In this document: positions 32,398 through 44,650 of the stretch, one piece after another
How positions within the stretch are numbered: the stretch's first letter is position 1
Layout of the letters: every line of letters starts with the position of its first letter
Source: Gnetum montanum
Taxonomy: Eukaryota; Streptophyta; Gnetopsida; Gnetales; Gnetaceae
Length of the DNA: 64,000 bases
Assembly (NCBI GenBank): GCA_015680685.1
Contig: MNCI01007938.1
Location: 4,384 to 68,383, forward strand
Direction of reading: 5' to 3'
Notes under the pieces: generated by a model
Told to the model about the DNA's origin: nothing
Database searches by the model: none
The model's input: the letters and a program-made list of their open reading frames with translations, nothing else
Made by a program: the position numbers and the translations under genes

Positions 32398-34720
32398 ATG
32401 TCTTCTTCTCATAGGCGAGATGGATCCAACCCACTGGTGCCACAAGAATGTTGGGTGGTATACACGCATCTAGATGAATATGTTCCTGACTTCACCTTTA
32501 TCCTACATTAAGATGAGCATCTGCATTGGTGGGACATGGAAGGAAACATCATACTACCACCTGATCGATCAGCTCTTAGAATGCTATTTCACAATCTTGC
32601 CAGACTAGGCATTCAGGACCGAGGTATGGAGTATGTCATGGAGGACCATGACTACTGGGACTATCATCCCACTGAGGCCCAACATGTACAAGATCAGTAG
32701 TAGGTAGAATGGTATGAACACATGAAGGGGAAACAGTTTAGTGACCCCTTATTTTGTCAAGGGCTGCAAGATGATGGGGAACTTGTATTTCATAATTTCC
32801 ATTTAGCTGAACTTCCTCTAGGGTACTAGATCATTTAGTCCATCATTCAAAACAAGCAATCAAGTGATCAGGACCCCCAAGAGGATGGAGGATCATGCAG
32901 AAGAGGTCATGGCATAAGAAAAGATGGGCATGAAGATTGGGACCATCATCAGAGTAGAGGGGGAGATCAACATCGGGGTGGTGGTGATTGTTCTCACTCT
33001 TCTCCATCCTCTTACTCCCCTTTACCTTCATTTAGTTCTGACTCTAATTGAGACTGTGGTAGAAAGGAGTGAGGTGATGGTGGTTGTAAGGATTGAAGGG
33101 AACACCGTGAGGGAGTACGTGACTAATCACACGAGCCTCATCATCAAGAAAGGAGAGGCAACCGAACTCATCATTGACATCGTGGCTTTCAACAGGACTA
33201 TGACTCGGATGAACCATTGTTGGCTACTCGAAGCATGCTCCATATCGTCTATGTAGTTCAAATACCCAGTAGGCACTTGAAAGATAGCCAGATCAAGCAC
33301 ATTGATCCCAAGATTTGAAGGGGTATATAATTCTAATTCTCAAACTCATTTGCAAGCATTTCATGATGCTTTCACCTTGCAAAACATTGATAATGATTGG
33401 AAAAAGCTTAAGCTATTCCCTCACACACTCATGAAAGAAGAAAAAAGCTGGTACTAGTATTTAGAGCCAAAATCAATCAGGAGATGGAGTACGATGCTAG
33501 AGATCTTTAACAACAAGTATCAAAACTACTCTAGAGTGGCCAACCTAAGATGTCAAATCCAAGGGTGGAAGCAAGGTAGTCATGAACCTTTGGATGTAGC
33601 CATGAGTAGATACTATTCATTATTACATCGATGCCCGGGTCATGGCTACTCTTAGCGGGCATAGCTTCACCATATCATTGATGGGCTCCACTTTGAAACT
33701 AGAAAGATCCTTGGCATGTACGCCCACCGATGACTACCAGAACTAAGATCCCACCAATTGCAGTGCTTAAATAAGCAAGTGGCTAAAGAAGAGGGTGAAC
33801 TTAGAAAGAAGGAGAGTGTAGAGGAGTTTAATCAAGATCCCTCCATCAGAAAGAGGGAGGTCTAACTTTGTGAAGATGAGGAGGAATCACCACTAGATTT
33901 AGCGATGAACTGAAAAACCTTGCCCCTATAGAAATTTGCCTCTAAAATATTGGCAAAGGTTGACAAGATGTGGGACTCTTTGGATGAAAAATTTCAAAGT
34001 GTTCTGAAAATCACAGAGGAGTCCAGAGAGCAAAGTAATGATCATGATTTATGTAGGAGGAAGGAAGCTGAATGGGCCCACCATAAAGATAAGGGCAAAG
34101 TTGTTGTAGCAGAATAGGTTGCAGACTTTGACACAGAGGAAGATGATGAATGTGACATATGTCAATATGAACATCCTAAGGGGTGTTGTCCCATGATGTC
34201 ACATTTACAAGAATCTAGGGTGTATGAGCTAAATCCTTGCTTAGCAAAGAGGCAAACACCCTAAAGATTGCCTTACCCACAGGGCAATCCTAGGAAAATT
34301 CCACCAACAAAAAGGATATTATCCTTGTGGAGTACCATCACAATGTTATGAATACTTTCAGCAATGGCAGCATCCACAATCATGGGGGATGCTACCTCCA
34401 AGGTAGCAATACCCTTACCGACAACTAGATCCCTATGGATACTATGTTCAGCAACCAGTCTTCCCACGGGACTCTTCTAGTCATGTGACCTTTCAAAATT
34501 ATTATTAGCCCTCACAATATTTCTTACCATAATCTCCATCACCTAGGGGAAGAGCCCACACCTCTACTATCCTCCATCGCCCTCTCTTGCCATCCCTACT
34601 TAGCAGCACTCCACTCAGCTACCACTTGCTCCACCTATACAGGGGGAAATACCACCATAGCCATAGTAATGTAATGCTATGAGGGTTGTCAACCTTCAAC
34701 CAGCTCCTCAGCCGAGTGGA
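32398..34720 (+). pseudogene. gag: Athila-like gag
   Basis: The start ATG 32,398 (MSSSHRRDG) is supported by the same start in the minus-strand relative at 3262 (MPSSHRSNS). The N-terminal part includes MEGNIILPPDRSALRMLF and a charged His/Ser/Arg-rich linker. The core at 33.3-33.8 kb reads LQAFHDAFTLQNIDNDWKKL, MLEIFNNKYQNYSRVANLR and DVAMSRYYSLLHRCPGHGY, typical of retrotransposon gag. The nucleocapsid part carries CDICQYEHPKGCC at 34,151-34,189, a partly preserved zinc knuckle. Frame changes and stops are scattered through it. The Pro/Gln-rich end runs into protease. Confidence 0.75.
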
Positions 34721-34899
34721 CCGAAAGTCAAGCCATGGAAATGTCCATTTTTCTAGCCTAATAACCTAATCATACCCTGACATACACATGTGACTAGTGC
34801 CTCTGAACCTCAAACCTCCTCAACTGTTCCTTCCTTCGAGTAGCCTTCAAACCATAGTCCCTCCAACATACAAACATTCATGCTCACACACACCGTGAC

Positions 34900-35260
34900 T
34901 GATTGGATAAAGGCAGGTCATCTTCTCTAAAAATTAACTGATCCAAGAAGCCCCCTCATCTATCTTCAAGTGGTAGGAAATGAGCCAGGTAAAGCCCTTC
35001 TAGATTCGGGGTTGGGAATCAACTTGATTTCACATGACATGTACAAGACTTGGAACCTGCCCTCATTGAAGAAGAGCAACATTCAGCTTGAGCTGGCAAA
35101 CCAATTCATTACTATTCCCTTGGGATTGGTGAAAGACATTGTGACCACTATTTGTAGGTGGTTCTATCCTGCTAACTTCCTCATCATCTATGTTGAGAAT
35201 TGCATGGGAAATTTTCCCATCATAATGGGAAGATCCTAGTTGAGCACAGTGGATGCAATA
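34900..35260 (+). pseudogene. pro: Athila-like protease
   Basis: An open stretch (34,970-35,239) with the active-site segment ALLDSGLGINLIS (catalytic Asp at 35,003-35,005, DSG triad intact), then WNLPSLKKSNIQLELAN and FPIIMGRS, the usual retropepsin flap and C-terminal motif (normally ILGRPF). It cuts Gag-Pol into mature proteins. It is in the same frame as most of pol downstream, which suggests one original Pro-Pol frame. Confidence 0.8.
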
Positions 35261-35539
35261 TTGGGGCTCTGAGATATTTCCCTTGAAATTTCAAAGGAAA
35301 ATCCTTTTGGGAAGATCAAGAAAAAGCATGTTCCATGCATCACGTACAATGACTTTGGGTGCAATTGTGTGTAGTAGTTGTGGTCTACTAAGTAGACATC
35401 TATTCAAGCATGCAGTCGGTGTGCTGAGGAATCACAAGTTCAACAATGCCTGTACACAACAACCAAAAATTAAGAAGGCACCCAATGGTTGATCACTGAT
35501 CCTGCTAGTAGCACTTTGTGCATGGAATCATTTGAGGGG

Positions 35540-37290
35540 CTTGTATGCACCTACATAGAAAGCATGGATGATTTGGAAGAGGTTCATCAATAAGTATCCA
35601 TTATTGATAACTGTGATGATTGGGGAAAGTTGCAAATTCCTAAAAGTTTTAAACAAGAGCCCTTGGAACTCAAACCCTTACTAGCCCACTTAGAATATGC
35701 ATTTTGGTAGAATGGGAAACCAGTGATTTTCAATGCCACCCTTGCTCCTAAACAAAAGAGGAAGTTGCTAAAGGTGGTGAACAAATGGGAAGCCACTTTT
35801 ACATGGTCGTATCTTGAATTAATAGGAGTTGATTCCAGGGTTTTCCAACATCAGATTTATATTGACCCCTCCACGAAGCCACAATGACAACCACAAAGGC
35901 AATTGAACCCCAAATTGAAGTAGGTCATCAAAGATAAAATTGAGCAGTTGCTAAAAGTAGGGTTCATCTACTCTATTACCAATAGCGAATGGGTTAGCCC
36001 ATTTGTTATTGTGCCAAAGAAGGATGGCAAATGAAGGGCCTGTATAGATTTCTGATTGCTCAACATGGCTACCTTCAAAAAGCACTTCCTGCTCCCATTT
36101 GTGAACCAAGTGTTGGATACCATTGCAGTGCATCGTTATTATAGCTTTTTGGATGGTTATAGTGGCTATAATCAAATCAAAATTGCACTAGAAGACCAAA
36201 ACAAGACAACCTTCACAAGTCACTGGGGAACTTTCGCATACAAAAAGATGCCCTTTGGCCTATGTAATGTGCTTACCACTTTCTAACACCTTGCCCTCAA
36301 CATCTTCTAGCAGCAAATTGGCAATGGGGTAGAAGTATTCATGGATGACTTCTCTACCTATGGAGCCATGTTTGATCAAGCCTTGGACCACCTTGAGAAA
36401 GTTCTAAAAAGATGTGTGGAAACTAATCTATGGCTCAACTAGTAGAAAAGCCACTTAATGGTCCAAGAGGGCATTGTGCTAGGGCATCAAATTTCACAAA
36501 TAGGGATTAGCGTAGATCTTGAAAAGATTAGGGTTATCCAAGGAATCATCAAGCAGCCAAGCACTATAAAAGATGTTTGATCATTTCTTGGCCACACGGG
36601 TTTCTACTGGTGCTTCATCAAATACTTTTCAAAGATTTCCAAGCCGTTGGTGGAACTCACAAAGAAAGATGCTTCATTCTTCTAGACTAGGGAATGTGAA
36701 TTTCCATTCCAAACATTTAAAAATAGAAACTCATAGAGACTCTAGTTCCACAGGCACCTAATTGGTCCAGACCCTTCCACATCCTAACAGACACATCCAA
36801 CTATGCATTTGAAGCCATGCTTACATAGTGAGATGACCAGAAACACCCATACTATATTCACTATGCAAGCCATAGCATTGTGGGTGCTCAACTTAACTAC
36901 ACCACCATTGAAAAGGAGTTGATGGCGGTGGTGTTCTCCTTGGAAAAATTCTGACACTATGTGCTTGGGTACAAAGTGTTTGTGCATACTGACCATAGTG
37001 CCATTCGGTTCTTGATGAAAAAACCAATGGTGAGCCCCTGTATCATATGGTGGCTAGAGATTCTTTAGGAATTTGACCTCACTATGGTAGACTAGAAGGG
37101 AATTGAGAATGTGATCACTGACCACTTGTCTTGGTTTCGATGGTATAACATAGAAGAGGAGGATCCACTCTTTGAGAAATTTCCAGATGAACTCCTCTTC
37201 ACGAGAGCGATTGAGATGCAGGTGCCCAAAGAAATTGCCAAAGGAGTGGAACCATTGGAAAAAATAATAGTTTCTCCATAAGGCCAAGCA
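35540..37290 (+). pseudogene. rt-rnh: Athila-like reverse transcriptase and RNase H
   Basis: Motifs in order: LELKPLLAHLEYAFW before RT, WVSPFVIVPKKDGK, RACIDF, FLDGYSGYNQIKIALEDQNK, TFAYKKMPFGLCN, the catalytic box FMDD at 36,338-36,349 (FMDDFS.YG is the Athila form), LGHQISQIGISVDLEKI, FLGHTGFYWCFIKYFS, and RNase H with ILTDTSNYAFEAML, NYTTIEKELMAVVFSLEKF and HTDHSAIRFLMKK. The RNase H part is shifted to another frame between about 36.7 and 37.28 kb. Several Gln/Trp codons have become stops. It would copy element RNA into cDNA. Confidence 0.85.
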
Positions 37291-38473
37291 CTTCATGGAA
37301 ATCAATGGCCACCTTTATAAGGTGTGTGTAGATGGCCTAGTTCGATGGTATGTCCCTAATGATGATACAATGTACATCCTCCAAGATGCTCACGAGGGTC
37401 CTTGTGGGGACCACTATGTTGGACGACACATGGCCATTAAGATCCTACTTGTAGGATATTATTGGCCTACAATTTTTAGGGATGCACAATGATTCATCTA
37501 CTCTTGTGAATGATGCTAGAGAGATGGTGGGATGACTGCATGAATGGAGGGACCTCAATAGTGGATCCAACCACTGGAACCCTTCGACATCTAGGGCATT
37601 GACTTCATGGATCCCATCACACCCTTGTCCAACAGGAAGGCATACATCATCATCACTATGTACTACTGCACAAAGTGGACGGAGGTGGCAGCCATCATCG
37701 ACTGTTCCTCAAACACCACCACATGATTTTTCCAACAACAAATTGTAAATAGGTTTGGAGTGCCACATGCACTCATCTTAGACAATGGAACACATTTCAT
37801 GGGCATCACCTTTCATAAACTCATGCAACACTTGGGGGTTATCCATAAATTTACAATGCCTTATCACCCCCAAGCCAATGGGCAGGCTGAAGTCACCAAT
37901 AGGGAGATTACCAAAATACTCACTTAAACCATCAGTAGATATAGGAGGTATTGGAGCACCAAACTTAATGATGTCCTCTGGGCCTATCGCTCCACTTGGA
38001 AACTTCCTATAGGTTACTCTCCCTATGAGTTAGTGTATGGTAAGCCACTATAACTTGCAATCTAGGCAGAACTCTAGACACTATCTACAGCCTGTGACTT
38101 GGGTCTTGACCTACCACTAGCACAATGTGAACAACTTATCAACCTAAATGTGCTCGATGAGAATCAATTAGTGGCCCTATCATCAAATGAGATACACAAG
38201 GCCTACAGTAAAAAATGACATGATCTAAGGATTCAGAAGGCAACATTTAGATGTGGAGATAAGGTACTTTATTGGAACCTCATACATGTACCGCAACTGA
38301 CCAAGTTTCAAACACTGTGAGAAGGACCTTACATTGTCTCTAAAATCTTCTCATCTAGGGCCTTGATTATACACAAACTTGAGGACCCCACGAGAATGCA
38401 GTTGGTCAATAGGCAACAATTAAAACCTTTCCATGAACTCCACCAAACTAGTGCTACTGCCTCATCGTCATAG
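37291..38473 (+). pseudogene. int: Athila-like integrase
   Basis: Zinc-finger part: HEGPCGDHYVGRHMAIKIL, then GYYWPTIFRDAQ and a CxxC pair (CE.C). Catalytic core: GIDFMDPI (first Asp), FGVPHALILDNGTHF (second Asp intact) and PYHPQANGQAEVTNREI (catalytic Glu intact). C-terminal part: WAYRSTWKLPIGYSPYELVYG, FRCGDKVLYWNLIH and a final stop at 38,471-38,473. No chromodomain follows, as expected for Athila. The three catalytic acids survive, but stops elsewhere truncate the protein. Confidence 0.85.
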
Positions 38474-40650
38474 GGATAGCCAAATTCCATGTTTTGAGTC
38501 TCCTCCTTCCAGCCTAGTCGTGGGGGAGACTACCCTCCATGCTAATCCATTCTACTTAGTTCCTCATTATTTGTGAAACTTTTTATTTTACACTTTTTTG
38601 TTTTTCAACATTGTTCGTACATTTGCCAATTCTTACTAAATTTTTATTTCTTTAATTAATTTTCTATTTCTTTGTTTCTTATTTATGTGTGTGTGTGTAT
38701 GTGTGGCTAATTTCTATTTGCCTGCTAATAAATCATCTTATTATCATCTGATGTATGGTGCGGTTGGTTTTCATTGCGATGGGTCATGTGAAATGGTCCA
38801 CCTATTTGATCTCACTCCCACCCTCGCATTGTTGTTCTTAGAAATTACATCTACTTTCATCTCATAAAATAAGTAGTGAGTCCACATCATCCACCCATTC
38901 ATCCCCTCCATGGTTTTCCTTCCTTTGGAAACATGCAAACCCCCTTCACTTAAAAAAATTTTAATTAATGTGTGACTTGTGTAGTTTCTAGACTCAGGGA
39001 TGACCCAATGGTTTGAATCGGGTGTGACTTCAAGGGGAATGCACAATTCGTTGTGCCTTTCTATCCGCTGGGTTGCGGGAGTGTCCTCATAGATTTCTTA
39101 CCACTCCAAGTTTTCTTCCATAAGGAAAATCCTTGGCAATTTGACCTTGCATGGTGTGGTCCTCATTGTAAAAACACAAAAAAAAACATGAGGATTCAAA
39201 GCACACCCCTTGGTTGAATGCATGCAACCAGGCATGGGTCTTTGCATGGTGTGGTTCCCACAACGTCAACAAAATAAAAATAAAAACAAAAAAATGTATA
39301 ATAAAATCATCACTATGTGGGAATTCAAAGCACACCCCTTAGAACATCTCTCATGGGCCACAAGCACTAGCTATGGGACTTGCTTCATCCCCTCTAACTT
39401 AGTCCCATTTCACACCCTTCCTCTCATGCATGTTAAAGTGGTGGTTCTCTATGGGTGCATTCTTGTACTCTTGTGGGTGGACGGGCCTTCACATGTTGCT
39501 ATGATGTCACTGCATGTGGTTGGTTTTGGGTCTGAACTCAAGAAAGGTCCTACCAAGTCACTTAACTACAACTTCACACGAGGTTTTCATGTGACCGATA
39601 ATCGAAATCCCAATTCTCACTCATCTCTCTTCATCCATTTCTATCCATGACTTACCTCACTACCTGTCGTATGTTTTGATACTTTTTCATGCTTTCCATG
39701 AACTCCTAATGCTTTGGTAGGTTCTCATGGATGAGAGTATTAACTTGTGATTACCATTCCTTGACTTTGGGGCCTACAGACTTTAGTGTTGATGATATGC
39801 AAGGGCTGCTATGGCTACTACTTGCTATGGGGAGGACCTACTTGCATATCCTTGGTCTCATTTGTTAGTATCCCATCCTCTTGATTTTGTTGGTTGATTG
39901 TTTTCATGATACCCATCACTTGATTTCTTCTCCATGGATTTCTTTCTCAAAACATTCTCCTACTTTTTTACTCCCTTTTTTTGCCCCACTTACCTTCCTC
40001 TTTCTCTCAGCCAAATTCCCGATCTCTCAAGCTCTTCAACTATCCCAATTTGGCATTTTAAATCCATTTTTTGGGCTTTTCTTGGGTTGGTCAATGCTAG
40101 TCAATGCGCGCAACCCCCTACATCACCATGGCCCCATATACGTAGCCCGTTGTGTATACGTGGCCACGTATATGAGACCAAGTTGAAATAGCACCAAAAA
40201 TCTATATATACCCCCATTGTGCATTATATTTTTGTTCATTTTGCAAACAAATTAGGGATAGATTTTTCATTTTTTCTACCTCACCTCTTCTTCCAAGCAC
40301 TTACGTTGTCTACTGTGCATCCTAGTCAACCTATCCTTCCCCTCTTTAGCAACCGGAGGTATGCTCTCAGTCATGGGCCAGGGGGGGGGGATGAGGTTTA
40401 TTGACATTAATTAATTACTTACAATTAAAATAAATAAATACTTAACACCTCTTAAGGGAAGGAACAAAACAATAGTTTAAACTCCAACTTATGCCTTATT
40501 TTTTTTTGGTTCTAATCCATCAACTAATACTCTGGGAAATTTAATGGGATGCATATGCCAACGCCATAACTTAGTCAAACTAAGAAGGTGTATGAGGGCC
40601 ATTTTGAGCAACTTGTTCATAATTTAATTAGTGGTTATGTTTGATTATAG
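38474..40650 (+). other. spacer between integrase and env-position gene
   Basis: Noncoding as far as I can see. It contains a (GT)n run at about 38,685-38,705, a partial duplication in which TGCATGGTGTGGT (39,148 and 39,243) and AAAGCACACCCCTT (39,198 and 39,327) recur, a 10-G run at 40,381-40,390, and the promoter-like block at 40,120-40,210. Confidence 0.5.
40120..40210 (+). promoter_or_regulatory. internal U3-like promoter before env-position gene
   Basis: It contains CATGGCCCCATATACGTAG and the 18-bp perfect palindrome TATACGTGGCCACGTATA (40,155-40,172), with ACGTGGC cores on both strands, followed 31 bp later by TATATATA (40,203-40,210). The LTR U3 of the same element has ATGGCC, GTATAC and TACGTGGCC in front of its TATA box. 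This suggests a second promoter driving the downstream gene; function is inferred. Confidence 0.5.
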
Positions 40651-43617
40651 ATGGCACCGAAACCAAGGAATACAAGGGGAGAAGAATCATCACAACCAGG
40701 GGACAAGTGACCACAAACAGGAAGAGGACAAGGTGTGTAGCACCCAGAGCATACAGAGGGCTCCCATGCAATTGGCCCCCTTCGCAAAGGGCCTGATGTA
40801 GAATTTGTTCATCAAATTCTTGAAGAAGAGATCCCCAATGAAAAATTGTAAGGGGATGAGATTTCGATGATAGTGCCATGGCTTGAGGTCACCTTGACCT
40901 AGGCATGTCTTGACACTATCAGGCCAAGGGAGGTGCAACAAATGGTCTTACAAGAGTTGAACTTTGGACCATTCCTTGAGAATGCACTAGAAGAGGTGAA
41001 GCTGCAATTGCAAAGCTTTCCTATGTGGCCAATCATCACATCCAGTGGTGAATGGTATTTAGGAGAGACTTACCTCTTCTAGACAAATCAATAGCTGGGG
41101 TCTAGAGTAAGAATCAATGACATCTATGTCTCTTACTCTACAGAAGCAATTGCACAAGCTCTGGGGTTTCCTAAGATTAGAGTTGATGTGGTGGAGATCC
41201 CTAAGCAAGTAGATTCTGAGATAAAAGGGGAGTGGATTAGGTGGTGCTATGGGCTAGATCGTAAAGAGTTCGAGACTTTGACCACTATAGAGAGGGTATA
41301 TTCAAAAATTACATCTTACCAACTGAACCCAACGGTGAGACCCAACAAGATCACTACCTTCTCTACTCGTGCGTGTGCTGCTCTAAGTAGAAAATTCCCA
41401 ATGAGCCTTCTACAATTGTTGTTTTTAGAGATGGAGAAAATATTTTTTGAAAGTGAACATGGAAGGCAGGCTCTACCCTTTCCCTACTTAATCAGGAAAT
41501 TATGCAAACAAGTAGGGATAGCATGATATGTCAATGATACACTTTAGCATGCCTTGATTACCTCATGGTAGGAAATGATGAAAAACATGACTCTAGTCAC
41601 CACACAAACTAAGGAAGAGTAGCAACCACCTCCACCACCTATGCCAACAATGAGGTTGGGTTCGCAAACCATCACATAACATATACATGAAATTCGACAA
41701 TCGCTCTTGAGCTAATAAGAGAAATCTAGATGGACCGGTGGAGGAGAAGACCCTTTGGTCTATCGCCTTGCAATAAGCCACCTAGAGCAAGTGGCTTGAT
41801 CAGTAAGTCTACTAAAAAGAGCAGGGTCAATGTTCTCTATCACCCAAATAGAAGTACCCATAAGAACTGATCCTAGTTTCTGAGAAGTAATAGTATCCAT
41901 CCAATAGTTATTTCTTGAAATTTCAGGAAATCCACTACTTTTGTGGTATGCTTGGATGATGGAGAGGGGGTGACGGTCCTAGTGATGCAACACCAAGGAT
42001 AGGAGATTATGGTTGAAGTGGTTGCTAACATGATTGCTATGGCCCTTAATGCACTGGTGGCACCTGTACCATATGTACATGGACTCAAAGATGTACAAGC
42101 ATTTGCTGGGACTTCACATAGTAGGATCAATGCAACTGAACATGAAGAACTGTTGGACCAACTAGTGGGAATTTAGCAACCACTTTCAGATGTCTTTTAT
42201 CTTTCAAATAACATTAGTGCAACCCAGTCGAAGCTACTCTTGGCAAGGATAAGAGCCTCATCTTGGAGGGGAAACTTAAAGTTGCTTAAGCTAATTGTCA
42301 ATACTTGGCAATAGAAGTTTCCCAATTAAGGATCCAACTTGCCAATCCATCTCTCCTCAACCGTGAACTCACCAAAGATGAATCTTTTCAATAGCTTCAA
42401 GTTAAACTCTAGATATTTGAGGATGAGTGAGAGTTGATGATCTTTGATAAGTCCTTGGTAGATGTTCATGCATATCATCTAAACAAGGACTTGATAAAGG
42501 TTTTCCAAGAGAATGTCAGGTTGACCACAAAAGTTCATCACCTATGCAATTTTGGTAATGAAAATCAACACATGAAAAACTTTATCCACCAATAGTAGGA
42601 AGAGCTAGCCAAGGTGAATGCTGATGTGAGGAGGTTGGCCACTAAAAATTGAAATCTGTCTATGGAGGAGGTTCGTGGCTTACAACAAAAATCAACCATC
42701 AAAATCACCGCTTGGAAAAGTGAAGCCCTTAAGTTTGAGAAAGTTAAAAATCATTACAGGGACCAAGTGGGATTATAGAAAGAAGTGAATAAAAAGCATA
42801 TTCAAGTCACCGAGGCCAAATTGAACTAAGTGCTCTAGTAGCTTTGAGAAGGAGGTGAGGTGTCACAACCCATCTTTAATGGGTTGAATGCCTACAACTA
42901 GGCTAAAATCCACCTCAAGGAACTACGAATTGAAGAAATTATAGAGTACATGGAGTTGGTCAACCTTCACTATGCAAACTTGGCTATGCTAATAGTTGGA
43001 AGACCACAGTTTGAGCTAGAAAAGCAAGTGGCCACCTAGTATTCTTTGTATGAGGGTGAGTTTCAAGTGCATAAAGTGATAAAAAAAAATTAGAAATAGC
43101 AAATGTGGAACTCAAGGTTGTCCGCACGCATTTTGAAGGGTAGAATGAGGTCACTAAGAACTTGGCCCAATGAATGAATGACTACTAGTAGTTGCAGACA
43201 TCAATCCGAGCATTCGACATCAAACAAAAATAGTTTGTGGCCTGGTTTGTCAATTTGAAATAACTCTTCCTTTCACTTCCATGCCCTTGGGAGGTTCCAA
43301 TCCCAACACACATTGGTGAAGCTGCTTGGATAGTGAATGATCCTATAAGTATGAAAAAGAAAATGAGGGCTCTCTTGGAGGCTTTCTAGTTGCCTCCAGA
43401 AGTTGCTATTGCTGTAAGGAAATCATCGTTCATGCCACCACTGCCACATGGGCTAGGGGACGGTGAAGGTCCTTCAGAACCACTGCCACCAGGGACAGTG
43501 TGTTCTCTAGTAATTTTTGCACCTTTGAGCATAGCAGAGAATCCAAGATCTTTGAGGTATTCAATTTTGTCTCGGAACACCATCATTTTTGTAATTTGTT
43601 CCTTTCTGTACACTTGA
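40651..43617 (+). pseudogene. Athila-like env-position gene, about 989 codons
   Basis: From ATG 40,651 (MAPKPRNTRGEESSQPG) to the stop at 43,615-43,617 one frame can be followed throughout, broken by nonsense codons. Residues of about 150-290 (41,100-41,521) contain YSTEAIAQALGFPKIRVD and end FPYLIRKLCKQVGI, the pattern of the retrotransposon-associated 'putative plant transposon protein' domain (I believe PF20167). From 42.2 to 43.2 kb the protein is charged and heptad-like, so probably coiled coil. The end is Pro/Gly-rich (PPLPHGLGDGEGPSEPLPPG) and then hydrophobic (NTIIFVICSFLYT). The preceding TTTGATTATAG touches the ATG and is a good splice acceptor. Role unknown; env function is not shown. 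Confidence 0.65.
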
Positions 43618-43736
43618 GCACTTAGTGCATCGGTAGAATTGGTGTTGTATCATGTGTGTCGAGTCATGTGTGTTGCAATAAGAAGTTCATACCTTCCAAA
43701 TTGTAATAAAAATCAAGGATGAGTTTTTACTCAGTC

Positions 43737-43745
43737 ATGGGGATA
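43737..43745 (+). promoter_or_regulatory. polypurine tract, weak
   Basis: ATGGGGATA lies directly before the 3' LTR start at 43,746, where the plus-strand primer should be. The run is interrupted by T, so it is either weak or decayed. Confidence 0.5.
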
Positions 43746-44645
43746 TGATGAAGTGCTAATTAGTCGATGTGTCAAATAGGCTGCATATATGGGGTCCTGT
43801 ATACATGGTTGCATTGACACGGCCCCATCAACGCATTTGTCCATGCGTCTACATGGCCCCATTTACATAGAGCCTATTCTAGCCTATAAATAAGTGTGCT
43901 TCTACCACACTTAGGGACTTTTTTTGCCAGTTGTAGTGAAGCTCTTGCAGTTTGTTTCTATGAGAGTTAGAATATTTTCCAAGTGCCCATACTAGGTGTG
44001 AGAAAGGTGTTTGACTCTTTATTTGAGCACTAATGTACCTGAGCCATTGGTGTGACTAGCAATAAAGATGAGCTTTTCAAGCATTCCTTGCAGCAATTAG
44101 ACTTAGTCATTTGATGCATTTACTAGTTTAATATTTCTATGCTTTAATAATTTCTTAAGTTTTCATTGTTATTACCTTAATCATCATTACTCTCTTATAG
44201 TTTGTAAAACCCATAAGTAATGACCATCTCAAACGTAAATCTGACACTTGGCAAGCCAGTGATGCATAGCGTTTGGTAACCCAGTAGTGGTTAGGGGATG
44301 CTTAGGACATGCATGGAAGATGGGATCAAATAATTATGCTAGGAGAAGTTAATAGATAGATTAGGATAATTATAGATTATGTAATATTCCATTCCTTACA
44401 TTTCATTTTAGGAATTAAACGCTAGAAGATAAAGTGAAAAATCCATAAAAATCATTTGCCTCAATCTCACTTAACCATCGTAATCAGAACATCACCTTGG
44501 GAAGAAAATGACCATTCTAACATAAGGTTTTGCTGGTTAGGGACTGGTGTATGCAAAGTGCTTACAGTCTACAGAATTCAACTGAGTCATGTATGAATGC
44601 CCATGATTCACATGGTTGGGCATAGGGGTACCTAGCCACTCATCA
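43746..44645 (+). repeat. Athila-like 3' LTR
   Basis: 900 bp, with the same ends as the 5' LTR (TGATGAAGTGCTAA...CTCATCA) and TATAAATA at 43,885-43,892. It is followed by the target duplication TAGAT. Confidence 0.9.
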
Positions 44646-44650
44646 TAGAT
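44646..44650. repeat. target site duplication, right (TAGAT)
   Basis: Identical to the five bases at 31,320-31,324 on the other side of the element. Confidence 0.9.

Larger units (their letters stand above)
31325..44645 (+). mobile_element. complete Athila-like Ty3/gypsy element, 13,321 bp
   Basis: Two LTRs of 906 and 900 bp, both TGATGAAGTGCTAA...CTCATCA, flank an internal region with primer site, gag, protease, RT, RNase H and integrase without chromodomain, and a long gene in the env position. The insertion is flanked by TAGAT on both sides and interrupts the antisense gene of Tat copy 2, which resumes at 44,651. FMDD in RT, the DSG protease context, the tRNA-Asp-type primer site and the extra downstream gene are typical of Athila. 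The coding regions carry many stops, and the LTRs differ mostly by C/T and G/A, so it is old and cannot move by itself. Confidence 0.9.

Noticed and set aside
32924-33256. A 110-codon plus frame at the end of the Athila gag N-terminal part
   Set aside because: The homologous residues DEPLLATRSML are in another frame; this one arises by frameshift or overlap.
38685-38867. A frame starting in a (GT)n run
   Set aside because: The start codons come from the microsatellite; there is no conserved motif and it lies in the Athila spacer.
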